Origin: an uncultured Rhodocyclaceae bacterium
Lineage (GTDB): Bacteria > Pseudomonadota > Gammaproteobacteria > Burkholderiales > Rhodocyclaceae
Assembly: GCA_937892345.1 (NCBI GenBank)
Contig: CALAGF010000165.1
Span: 1 to 16,426 of the forward strand
DNA: 16,426 nucleotides
Direction: 5' to 3'
The translations under genes and the position numbers were made by a program. Shown here in pieces: positions 1 through 7,088 of this stretch (position 1 is its first letter; the number at the start of each line of letters is the position of its first letter). The notes below the pieces were generated by a model that did no database searches, had not been told where the DNA came from, and saw only the letters and a program-made list of their open reading frames with translations.

Positions 1-1131
1 ATCATGGGCCTGGGGACCGCCGGCGGTTTCGAGGTGTATGTGCAGAACCGTATCGATGGCGACGCAAAGAAGCTGAATGACGTAGTCCAGGGTTTCATGG
101 CGGAATTGCAGAAACATCCTGAATTTACCCGCGTGTCCACCTTCTTCCGTCCGACCGTGCCTCAGCTCTTTATCGAGGTTGATGAAGCCAAGGCGCTGGC
201 GCTCGGGATTCCGCTGGGCGATGTCTATTCGACGCTGCAAAGCACGATGGGCGCACTTTACGTGAATGACTTCAACAAGGCAGGCCGGGTCTATCGTGTG
301 CAGTTGCAGGCTGAATCCAACTACCGTATGCGCCCTGACGATATCGGCAAGGTTTATGTGCGGGCAAGTAGCGGCGCGATGATCCCGCTGTCAGCGATCA
401 GCACGGTCAAGAACGTCGTCGGTCCGGAGCAGGTGGAACGCTTCAACGGCTTTGTGGCGGCCAAGGTGATGGGCGACAGCAAGCCGGGGATCAGCTCCGG
501 CGATGCGATCCAGATCGTCGAGGAAGTTGCTGCGGCCACGCTGCCAGACGGTTACGGCATTGCCTGGACGGGTCAGGCTTATCAGGAAAAGCGCAGTTCA
601 GGCTCATCCTTGCAGGCCTTCGGCTTCGCGATCATCATGGTTTTCCTGATTCTCGCGGCGCAATACGAAAAATGGTCCTTGCCGGTGGCCGTGGTGATGG
701 CCGTGCCTTTTGCGCTCATGGGCGCGTTGACCGCAATCTGGCTGCGCGGCATGCCGAATGACATTTACTTCCAGATCGGCCTCGTGGTGCTGATTGGCCT
801 GGCGTCGAAAAACGCCATTCTGATCGTTGAATTTGCAGCACAGAAATACGCCGAAGGGATGAGTGCGGCCGATGCCGCCATCGAGGCCGCCCGCCTGCGC
901 TTGCGGCCGATCATCATGACTTCGCTGGCCTTCGTGCTCGGCGTCTTCCCGCTGGTCAAAGCCACCGGTGCCGGCGCTTCGGCGCGCCAGTCGATGGGTA
1001 CAGGCGTTTTCGGCGGCATGCTGGCCGCCACCTTTATCGCCACCATTTTCGTGCCGCTCTTTTTCCAGTGGCTGGAACGTGGCAAACAGATCAATCCGGC
1101 GCACATGAACGCCGAGGAGGACAAGGCATGA
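1..1131 (+). CDS. RND efflux pump inner-membrane subunit (AcrB/MexB-like HAE1 family), C-terminal part, 5' truncated
   Basis: Proton-driven multidrug exporter of the inner membrane. The frame is open from the first base of the window, so this is the last ~376 residues of a protein that is normally about 1,050 long. The first ~190 residues are periplasmic porter/docking-domain sequence (for example PTVPQLFIEVDEAKALALGI and the SGAMIPLSAI stretch typical of this loop). Hydrophobic helices follow from about residue 200, including FAIIMVFLILAAQYEKWSLP and the highly conserved QIGLVVLIGLASKNAILIVE segment, then the RLRPIIMTSLAFVLGVFPL helix. These are hallmarks of the HAE1 group rather than metal (HME) pumps, which is family knowledge. 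It ends in an ATGA overlap with the outer-membrane factor gene. A membrane-fusion protein gene is expected upstream, outside the window. Substrates cannot be read from this fragment. Confidence 0.95.
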   Translation: MMGLGTAGGFEVYVQNRIDGDAKKLNDVVQGFMAELQKHPEFTRVSTFFRPTVPQLFIEVDEAKALALGIPLGDVYSTLQSTMGALYVNDFNKAGRVYRVQLQAESNYRMRPDDIGKVYVRASSGAMIPLSAISTVKNVVGPEQVERFNGFVAAKVMGDSKPGISSGDAIQIVEEVAAATLPDGYGIAWTGQAYQEKRSSGSSLQAFGFAIIMVFLILAAQYEKWSLPVAVVMAVPFALMGALTAIWLRGMPNDIYFQIGLVVLIGLASKNAILIVEFAAQKYAEGMSAADAAIEAARLRLRPIIMTSLAFVLGVFPLVKATGAGASARQSMGTGVFGGMLAATFIATIFVPLFFQWLERGKQINPAHMNAEEDKA

Positions 1132-2552
1132 TTTCCCGTCGCATCACCACCCTGACCCCGTTGGCACTGGCTCTGATGCTCTCAGGGTGCAGTATCGGCC
1201 CGGATTACCTGCGACCGCAGAGCTGGCTACCCAGCCTGTTTGCAGAAGCGCCCACCGCAACAGCACAGACTGACGCCTCGGCAGCTGCGGTCGACAGCCG
1301 CTGGTGGGCACTTTTCAAGGATGAGACGCTGAGCGCACTGATTGAGGCTGCACACAAGGAAAATGCCAATCTCCGACTGGCAGTTTCGCGCGTAGAACAA
1401 GCTGATGCGGCAGCTCGCGAAAGCGGTGCTTCCCTGTTCCCGACAATCAACGGCGCAGCGAATGGCAGCAACACGGGGCTCAGCGAAAAAACCGCCACCT
1501 GGTCGGCCAATTCCCCGGGCGTCCTGCGCAGCCGCAGCGCCGGTTTCAGTCTGTCCTACGAACTTGACGTCTGGGGCCGGGTACGCCGGGCCAACGAAGC
1601 CGCACGCGCCAACCTGCTTGCCAGCCGCTACGGTCGCGACAGCGTCCGGCTCTCGGTAGCCGGCCTCGTCGCCAGTAACTATCTCAATCTGCGTGCGCTG
1701 GATGCACAGCTGGCGATTACAGCAGACAGCCTGAAAAGCCGTAGCGAAAGTACGCGCCTGACCAAGGTTCGCGTCGATGCCGGCCTCACCTCACCGCTTG
1801 ATCAATATCAGGCGGATGGCGCCCTCGCCGCCCTGAAGTCGCAAGAAGCTGAATTGCGTCAAGCCCGAGCGCTGGCAGAGCATCAACTGGCGCTGCTGAC
1901 CGGCAACCCGGCGCTGAAAATCGCCCCCGGCGATCTGCGCCAGCTGCCCTTGCCACCCATGCCCCCGGCAGGTTTGCCTGCCGATCTGATCGAAGCCCGG
2001 CCCGACATCCGTCAAGCCGAGCAGACACTGATCGCTGCCAACGCCAACATCGGCGTTGCCAAGGCCGCCTACTATCCAAAATTCTCGCTCACCGGCGCCC
2101 TGGGTAGCGAGAGCAAAACGCTGTCCGATCTGTTCAGCGCCGGCGCAGGCACCTGGTCGCTGGGCCTGGGATTGTTGATGCCGATTTTCGATGCCGGACG
2201 CACCGCGGCTCAGGTCGATCAGGCACGCTCACTCAACGAGCAATCGCTGATCAACTGGCAGTACAGCTTGCAAGTGGCCTACAAGGAAGTGCGCGATGCC
2301 TTGGTCAAACTGCGTGAAAACGAAGCTGCCGAGTTGGCACAAACCGAACGCGCCAATGCTGCCGGCAAGGCCTTGAGCGTCGCTCAAAAGCGCTATGAGG
2401 CGGGTTATGCCGGCTATCTGGATGTGCTTGATGCGCAACGCAGCAGCAACGACGCGCAACTGGCAGCAATCGCCAGCCGTCAGGCCCGGCTATCCGCTGC
2501 CGTCGAGTTGTTCAAAGCACTGGGCGGTGGCTGGCAGCCTGACGCCTCCTAA
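1128..2552 (+). CDS. Outer-membrane factor lipoprotein of an RND efflux system (OprM/NodT family)
   Basis: Trimeric outer-membrane channel that completes a tripartite efflux pump with the RND protein encoded just upstream. The product is 474 residues, normal for OprM/NodT. It starts with a positively charged, hydrophobic signal ending in the lipobox LSGC, so Cys21 should be lipidated, followed by the typical SIGPDYLRP. Two OEP repeats are visible: the first around GFSLSYELDVWGRVRRANEA, the second around IEARPDIRQAEQTLIAANANIGVAKAAYYPKFSLTGALG and YEAGYAGYLDVLDAQRS. The start at 1128 is preferred over an in-frame ATG 20 codons earlier because it opens directly on the signal peptide, has a GAGGAGG ribosome-binding site at 1114-1120, and overlaps the pump stop codon by ATGA. 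The two genes are almost certainly one operon with coupled translation. Confidence 0.95.
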   Translation: MISRRITTLTPLALALMLSGCSIGPDYLRPQSWLPSLFAEAPTATAQTDASAAAVDSRWWALFKDETLSALIEAAHKENANLRLAVSRVEQADAAARESGASLFPTINGAANGSNTGLSEKTATWSANSPGVLRSRSAGFSLSYELDVWGRVRRANEAARANLLASRYGRDSVRLSVAGLVASNYLNLRALDAQLAITADSLKSRSESTRLTKVRVDAGLTSPLDQYQADGALAALKSQEAELRQARALAEHQLALLTGNPALKIAPGDLRQLPLPPMPPAGLPADLIEARPDIRQAEQTLIAANANIGVAKAAYYPKFSLTGALGSESKTLSDLFSAGAGTWSLGLGLLMPIFDAGRTAAQVDQARSLNEQSLINWQYSLQVAYKEVRDALVKLRENEAAELAQTERANAAGKALSVAQKRYEAGYAGYLDVLDAQRSSNDAQLAAIASRQARLSAAVELFKALGGGWQPDAS

Positions 2553-2557
2553 AACTT

Positions 2558-2590
2558 TGCCGGCCGGGGAGCAAAAATGCCTGGCCGGCA
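2558..2590. terminator. Hairpin between convergent efflux operon and rlmB, probable bidirectional transcription stop
   Basis: TGCCGGCC at 2558-2565 pairs perfectly with GGCCGGCA at 2583-2590, with further G-C/G-U pairs possible inside the 17-base loop. It begins 5 bases after the efflux stop codon and lies about 50 bases beyond the rlmB stop on the other strand. There is no U-tract on the plus side and only a weak one (AAAGTTTT) on the minus side, so termination efficiency is uncertain. Convergent placement is the main support. Confidence 0.55.
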
Positions 2591-2637
2591 CAGTTGACCG
2601 CTGGATTATCCGCGGCACTCGCGGCACCTGAGTTTGC

Positions 2638-3366
2638 TCAACGCCGCCGTCTGGCCTCGAACAGACAGACCCCGGCAGCCACCGAGACGTTCAGGCTTTC
2701 AACGCTGCCATACATCGGAATACTGACCAGCTGGTCGCAGGTTTCCCGAGTCAGGCGACGCATCCCCTCGCCTTCCGCACCCAGCACCCAGGCCGTGGCC
2801 TGCGGCCATTGCGCCGCATAAAGATCGCTTTCAGCTTCTCCGGCCGTACCGACAACCCAGATTTCCCGTTCCTTAAACTCGCGCAGCGTGCGTGCGAGAT
2901 TGGTGACCATCACATAAGGCACGGTTTCTGCAGCACCGCAGGCCGTTTTGATGGCCACATCGGTCAAGCCAACAGACTTGTCCTTGGGTGCAATCACGGC
3001 ATGAACCCCGGCTGCATCTGCAACCCGCAGGCAGGCACCGAGATTGCGCGGATCGGTGATGCCGTCGAGGACGAGCAGGAAAGCCGGTTCCTCCAGCGTA
3101 TCCAGCACATCGTCCAGATGCAGGACCTTGTGCCCGCCCTCTACAATCGCCAGAACACCCTGATGTTTGGCACCTGGCGCCATGCCATCAAGCCGCTTGC
3201 CGTCACAGGGAATGAACTTGACGCCCAGCAATTCCACATGCCGCAACAGATCGCGTACCCGCGCATCCTGGCGCCCCGCATCGACATAAATTTCCTTCAA
3301 TGATTCGGGATCGTGACGAAGCTTGGCGGTTACGGCATGAAAGCCATAGATCAGACGGGAGGACAT
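2638..3366 (-). CDS. rlmB: 23S rRNA (guanosine-2251-2'-O)-methyltransferase RlmB
   Basis: SpoU/TrmH-family (SPOUT knot) enzyme that transfers a methyl group from S-adenosylmethionine to the 2'-OH of G2251 in the 23S rRNA P-loop. The product is 242 residues, matching the family. The N-terminus MSSRLIYGFHAV and residues to ~75 form the small substrate-binding domain, with KHQGVLAIV at its end. The three SpoU motifs are all present: LDGITDPRNLGACLR (motif 1, with the Asn-Arg pair), VLGAEGEGMRRLTRETCD (motif 2) and IPMYGSVESLNVSVAAGVCLFE (motif 3, the SLNVS S-adenosylmethionine knot). In many gammaproteobacteria rlmB follows rnr directly; here a hemerythrin gene sits between them on the same strand. 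The start has no clear Shine-Dalgarno sequence and is preceded by an inverted repeat. Confidence 0.95.
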   Translation of the reverse strand: MSSRLIYGFHAVTAKLRHDPESLKEIYVDAGRQDARVRDLLRHVELLGVKFIPCDGKRLDGMAPGAKHQGVLAIVEGGHKVLHLDDVLDTLEEPAFLLVLDGITDPRNLGACLRVADAAGVHAVIAPKDKSVGLTDVAIKTACGAAETVPYVMVTNLARTLREFKEREIWVVGTAGEAESDLYAAQWPQATAWVLGAEGEGMRRLTRETCDQLVSIPMYGSVESLNVSVAAGVCLFEARRRR

Positions 3367-3367
3367 G

Positions 3368-3407
3368 GGCAGGGACAGTCAGCGAAAAAAACGCATTTTA
3401 CCCTGCC
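3368..3407 (-). promoter_or_regulatory. Inverted repeat abutting the rlmB start codon
   Basis: On the minus strand GGCAGGG (3407-3401) can pair with CCCTGCC (3374-3368), which ends one base before the rlmB ATG. The 26-base loop holds a small GCG-T7-CGC hairpin. If formed in mRNA it would cover the place where a Shine-Dalgarno sequence should be, and none is obvious there. It could reduce translation, act as a weak attenuator for upstream transcription (note the T7 run), or be chance. Confidence 0.3.
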
Positions 3408-3427
3408 GGCCAGAGACATCGTCAGGC

Positions 3428-3925
3428 TCAAGGCGCCTTGTTGAAGATTCTCAGCAACTCGGCATGATCGTCGCCAAGACGACGCATCAACATGACATCG
3501 TGCATTTCGATGTGATGACGGACCCACTTGCAGAGCAATTGATCCAGGTCGCGGATGCGCTGAGCAGTCTGCATCGGATCGAGCGCAGCGACTATCTCCT
3601 GCACTTTGCCGGAAATATGCGCATGATCTTCTGTATGGGCAGCACAAAGCTCCGGATCAATCACCCTTAATGCCAGATCACGCATGATTTTCTCCTCGCT
3701 GGAGAAATGCTCGAGGATGATTGCGAAGAGGTCACCCAGTAGCGAAACCAGCGAGGTTTCGCATAGGCCGCGTTGCCGAGCACTACACCCTGCACAATCG
3801 ACCAGCCGCTCCGGATCTATGCAAATCCGGCGCAGGCTGCTCATGCAGGAGAGCAACTGACGGTGCTCCTGGTCGATGGTCGGATGCCCGGTTTCCAGCG
3901 CCGAGGGCATCTCCGAAAGGGGCAT
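3428..3925 (-). CDS. Single-domain bacteriohemerythrin with an inserted cysteine cluster
   Basis: Oxygen-binding non-heme di-iron four-helix bundle protein, presumably cytoplasmic since no signal is seen. With the start at 3925 it has 165 residues. Ligand residues are readable in order: H21 in GHPTIDQEH, H73 and E77 in HFSSEEKIM, H97 and H101 in HTEDH, and H138/D143 in HHIEMHD. Between the first and second helices lies an extra segment with C35, C44, C47 and C55 (C-x8-C-x2-C-x7-C); C27, C94 and C132 lie elsewhere. I prefer the start at 3925 because it has a good ribosome-binding site (AAGGGGG, 5 bases before ATG) and opens just before the conserved GHPxID motif. A longer frame from 4006 adds 27 low-complexity residues and has no convincing site. 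The gene lies between rnr (182 bases upstream) and rlmB (61 bases downstream). A TAAAAT at 4043-4038 could be a -10 box of its own, but no good -35 is seen. Oxygen storage, sensing or delivery is inferred. Confidence 0.85.
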   Translation of the reverse strand: MPLSEMPSALETGHPTIDQEHRQLLSCMSSLRRICIDPERLVDCAGCSARQRGLCETSLVSLLGDLFAIILEHFSSEEKIMRDLALRVIDPELCAAHTEDHAHISGKVQEIVAALDPMQTAQRIRDLDQLLCKWVRHHIEMHDVMLMRRLGDDHAELLRIFNKAP

Positions 3926-4107
3926 CAGAACCCCCTTCAGAGATTTAGGTGAACAGGTAGATGCGTCGCTGGATTGTGTTGCCGGCACTACCTTGACTCT
4001 GTTCATGCCCAGATGCCCGAACTATTACGAAAGTCATATTTTAGCGCGAGGGAAAACCCTTACACGGGAATTCGTGTGAAGAATTGTGCTGCTTCCCAAG
4101 TCACACG

Positions 4108-6363
4108 CTAACGCACACCCTTGCCAGAAGGTTTACGAAGGCGCGTCTTCCCGGATGCTTTTTTTGCCGTACCCGCTGCAACCCTGGCGTCGCGAACCAA
4201 GACGAAATCGATTTTGTTCGACTCCAGATCTGCACGGACCAATTTGACCTTGACCCGGTCGCCCAGACGGAAACGTTCTCCGGTACGCTCGCCCAGCATC
4301 TGGTGCTTGACGTTGTCGAACTGGAAGTAATCCTGCCCCAGTTCTGAAACGTGTACCAGACCTTCGACATAGACCTCGTCAAGTGCCACGAAAATTCCAA
4401 AGGCAGTGACTGCCGAGATCGTTCCGGTAAAGACCTCGCCGATTCTTTCCTTCATGAAGAAGGTTTTCAGCCAGTTTTCGACATCGCGTGTAGCCTCATC
4501 GGCGCGCCGCTCGGTTGCCGAACACTGAAGCCCGATATCGTCCCAAGCCAGCGCCGGTTCGTATTGTTCCTTGGCCAGCACCGCCTTGATTGCACGATGA
4601 ACCAGCAGATCGGGATAACGTCGAATGGGCGAAGTAAAGTGGCTGTAATGCTCGTAGGCAAGACCAAAATGGCCCACATTATCCGGGCTGTACATGGCCT
4701 GCTTCAGCGAGCGCAACATGACCGTCTGCAGCAACTGAAAGTCCGGACGCGGCTTGATTTTTTCGAGCAGAATTGCGTAATCCTTGGCTCGAGGATCATC
4801 CCCACCACCGAGCGCCAGGCCGAACTCACCAAGGAAAGTCCTCAGATTCTTCAACTTGTCTTCCGAGGGTGCCTCATGAATGCGATACAAACAGGTGTGC
4901 TTGTGCTCGGCTAAAAAATCCGAGGCGCACACATTCGCTGCCAGCATGCACTCCTCGATAATCCGGTGAGCATCATTGCGCACCACCGGAACAATATTTT
5001 CAATCTTGCCCTGATCATTGAACAGCATCTGGGTTTCTGTCGTTTCAAAATCGATTGCCCCCCGCTGCACGCGCGCCTTGTGCAAGGCTGAGAACAATTT
5101 ATAGAGATCCTGAACATGCGGCAGGACGCTGCGGTCGACCTCGGTTTCCGGCTTTTTTTGACCCGACAACCAGGACCATACTTTGTTGTAGGTCAACCGC
5201 GCATGAGAGCGGAAAACTGCCGGATAAAACCGGTATTTTCCAATTTTCCCTGTGCTGCTGATCGACATGTCGCAAACCATTGCCAGTCGCTCGACATCAG
5301 GGTTTAGCGAGCAAATGCCGTTAGAAAGCTTTTCCGGCAGCATGGGAATGACCCTTCTCGGGAAATAGACCGAATTACCGCGCTGCAAGCCCTCCTTATC
5401 GAGCGCCATACCGGGCCGCACGTAATGAGAAACGTCGGCAATGGCCACCACCAATCGCCAGCCACGGCCCTGTTTCTCACAAAATACCGCATCATCGAAA
5501 TCCCGCGCAGTTTCGCCATCGATCGTAACCAACGGCAGATCGCGCAAGTCTTCACGGCCTTTCATGTCGAGCCTGCGTACTTTGTCGGGCATCTTGCGAT
5601 TTTCGTCGAGTGCGGCCGACGAAAACTCGAAAGGCAGATCGTGCTTGCGCAGCGCAATCTCGATCTCCATCCCCGGATCTGCATAATTTCCGAGGACTTC
5701 AATGATGCGACCGATCGGTTTCGTGTGCTTGCCTGGCTGCTCGATGATCTCAACCATCACAACCTGGCCAGAAGATGGCGGATTTTTGCTTTTTTTCTCC
5801 GGTGGCACCAGGATGTCCTGGGCGATGCGCTTGTTTTCGGGAACAACGATGACCACCCCATGTTCGACAAAAACACGCCCAACCAACTTGCTGTTCGCCC
5901 GCTCGGTAACTTCGACAATGCTGCCTTCAGGGCGCCCCTTGCGATCCGTACCTACGACTCTGACAAGGGCACGATCACCGTGCAGTACTTTGCCCATCTG
6001 ACGCTGATCCAGATAAATATCTGCGCTTCCGTCGTCTGGCACCAGAAAACCGTAGCCATCCTGATGTCCCTGGATGCGACCGGCAGTCAGGCTGGCGCGT
6101 TCCGGGATAATGAAATCGCCTCGCCGATTGCGCATCAATTGCCCTTCGCGCTCCATCGCCGATAGTCGACGCTGAAACATCTCGCGTTCGCTATTGGCGA
6201 TATCGAGCAAGTCCGAAAGCTGATCGAAACTGACCGGCCGACCTTCGTCGGCCAGTATTTGCAGGATGTATTCGCGGCTTGGCAGGGGAAATTCGTAGAT
6301 TTTGGCTTCCCGCTCAAAGAACGGATCGGCACGACGGATTTTTGTGAGTTTTTTTCTTGACAT
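4108..6363 (-). CDS. rnr: Ribonuclease R (3'-to-5' exoribonuclease, RNB family)
   Basis: Processive 3'-5' exoribonuclease that degrades structured RNA and takes part in rRNA/tmRNA quality control. The product is 751 residues. Order of domains: an N-terminal winged-helix region (REYILQILADEGRPVSFDQLSDLL), two cold-shock/OB domains (GYGFLVPDDGSADIYLD; LVGRVFVEHG...IAQDILVPP), the RNB catalytic domain with the acidic motif TIDGETARDFDDAVFCE and later FTSPIRRYPDLLVHRAI, an S1 domain (GEVFTGTISAVTAFGIFVAL...YVEGLVHVSELG), and a short Lys/Arg-rich tail. The start at 6363 (MSRKKLTKIRR) is chosen because a longer frame to 6486 would run through the antisense strand of the tRNA gene and begin with tRNA-derived nonsense. 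The ribosome-binding site is weak (AAAGA). The start codon overlaps the -35 box of the divergent tRNA promoter. No clear rnr promoter was found. Confidence 0.96.
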   Translation of the reverse strand: MSRKKLTKIRRADPFFEREAKIYEFPLPSREYILQILADEGRPVSFDQLSDLLDIANSEREMFQRRLSAMEREGQLMRNRRGDFIIPERASLTAGRIQGHQDGYGFLVPDDGSADIYLDQRQMGKVLHGDRALVRVVGTDRKGRPEGSIVEVTERANSKLVGRVFVEHGVVIVVPENKRIAQDILVPPEKKSKNPPSSGQVVMVEIIEQPGKHTKPIGRIIEVLGNYADPGMEIEIALRKHDLPFEFSSAALDENRKMPDKVRRLDMKGREDLRDLPLVTIDGETARDFDDAVFCEKQGRGWRLVVAIADVSHYVRPGMALDKEGLQRGNSVYFPRRVIPMLPEKLSNGICSLNPDVERLAMVCDMSISSTGKIGKYRFYPAVFRSHARLTYNKVWSWLSGQKKPETEVDRSVLPHVQDLYKLFSALHKARVQRGAIDFETTETQMLFNDQGKIENIVPVVRNDAHRIIEECMLAANVCASDFLAEHKHTCLYRIHEAPSEDKLKNLRTFLGEFGLALGGGDDPRAKDYAILLEKIKPRPDFQLLQTVMLRSLKQAMYSPDNVGHFGLAYEHYSHFTSPIRRYPDLLVHRAIKAVLAKEQYEPALAWDDIGLQCSATERRADEATRDVENWLKTFFMKERIGEVFTGTISAVTAFGIFVALDEVYVEGLVHVSELGQDYFQFDNVKHQMLGERTGERFRLGDRVKVKLVRADLESNKIDFVLVRDARVAAGTAKKASGKTRLRKPSGKGVR

Positions 6364-6384
6364 CGGTTTTTCTTTCACTATAAT
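6357..6384 (+). promoter_or_regulatory. Sigma-70 promoter of tRNA-Leu
   Basis: Perfect consensus hexamers: TTGACA at 6357-6362 and TATAAT at 6379-6384, with a 16-base spacer. The -10 box ends 19 bases before the mature tRNA 5' end at 6404, leaving room for a short leader. A T-rich stretch at about 6340-6355 could act as an UP element, and GACGGC just after the -10 box is a GC-rich discriminator of the kind linked to stringent control of stable RNA genes (the last point is family knowledge). The whole element overlaps the first codons of rnr on the other strand. Confidence 0.88.
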
Positions 6385-6403
6385 GACGGCTCTTCGCACC
6401 TGT

Positions 6404-6488
<85 letters not shown>

Positions 6489-6501
6489 GCGATTTTGATT
6501 G

Positions 6502-6529
6502 AAGGCCTTGTTAAAACAAGGCCTTTTTT
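6502..6529 (+). terminator. Intrinsic terminator of tRNA-Leu
   Basis: AAGGCCTTGTT (6502-6512) pairs perfectly with AACAAGGCCTT (6515-6525), and the run of six T ends at 6529. It lies 13 bases after the tRNA CCA. The other strand has no T-run after the stem, so it should stop plus-strand transcription only. Confidence 0.92.
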
Positions 6530-6675
6530 CATTTCCGGCCCACGTGTTGCTTGCCCGAATTCTCTCATATTCATGATCTGCTCCGTGTTTAACATTTGCT
6601 AACAGTTGCTTGCAACCCTTGAGCATTGTTCTCTTTATGCTGACCTCGCGTTTCACCACACCTGCGAGGTAGATC

Positions 6676-7032
6676 ATGAAAAAAATTACAGTTGCCCTAC
6701 TCGGTGCCGTTATGGCGCTCTCGGCAATCACGAGCGCTCAGGCAGAACCTGGACATCACCATTCCCGTGGCGGCTACTACCAACCGCAGCACAGGTATGA
6801 AGAACACCACCGCCATAGTCATTCACGCCACAACTGGATCGGCCCAGCCGCACTGCTGGCGCTGGGTGGCTTGACGATAGGCACCATCGTTCACCAGCAA
6901 CAGGTGCCTCAAGCTATCTACAACCAACCGCCACCACCATCCGGGAACTGGTACTACTGTGGCTCATCGGGACAATACTACCCATACACCCAAGCGTGCC
7001 CTGAAGGCTGGCAGGCTGTTCCGCCACGCTAG
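6676..7032 (+). CDS. Small exported His-rich protein of unknown function
   Basis: A 118-residue protein, function not recognised. A clear signal peptide (MKKITVALLGAVMAL..., cleavage likely after SAQA at residue 23) points to export. The mature part has three zones: residues 24-54, rich in His (nine: H27-29, H39, H44, H45, H47, H49, H52) and aromatic residues; a hydrophobic glycine-bearing segment at 55-72 (IGPAALLALGGLTIGTIV), possibly a membrane helix; and, after a proline-rich linker (PPPP), a tail NWYYCGSSGQYYPYTQACPEGW with C95 and C108, which probably form a disulfide. Tails of this YYC...YYPY...CP.GW type recur in small proteobacterial envelope proteins (recollection, not checked). The ribosome-binding site GAGGT (6666-6670) supports the start. 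The gene stands alone, with a hairpin downstream. Metal binding is possible but inferred. Confidence 0.85.
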   Translation: MKKITVALLGAVMALSAITSAQAEPGHHHSRGGYYQPQHRYEEHHRHSHSRHNWIGPAALLALGGLTIGTIVHQQQVPQAIYNQPPPPSGNWYYCGSSGQYYPYTQACPEGWQAVPPR

Positions 7033-7037
7033 AAACA

Positions 7038-7060
7038 TGACGGGCCCAGCGGGCCCGTCA
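7038..7060. terminator. Strong hairpin between the convergent small exported gene and purA
   Basis: TGACGGGCCC (7038-7047) and GGGCCCGTCA (7051-7060) form a perfect 10-bp stem with loop AGC. It starts 6 bases after the stop of the small exported gene and 29 bases beyond the purA stop. Neither side has a real T-tract (plus: AATACATC; minus: TGTTTCTAG). Placement between convergent genes suggests a bidirectional terminator or a 3'-end-stabilising hairpin. Confidence 0.65.
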
Positions 7061-7088
7061 ATACATCAGTTGGCAAGCAAGTGCCCAA

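Noticed and set aside
604..1104. 166-codon open frame on the minus strand, His/Gln-rich
   Set aside because: Antisense to the membrane helices of the RND pump; no start signals.
5425..6165. 246-codon open frame on the plus strand
   Set aside because: Antisense shadow of rnr; composition reflects reverse codons, with no motifs.
6610..6641. Promoter TTGCAA...TATGCT before the exported His-rich gene
   Set aside because: Spacer is 20 bases and both hexamers are weak, so it is not supported as a sigma-70 promoter.
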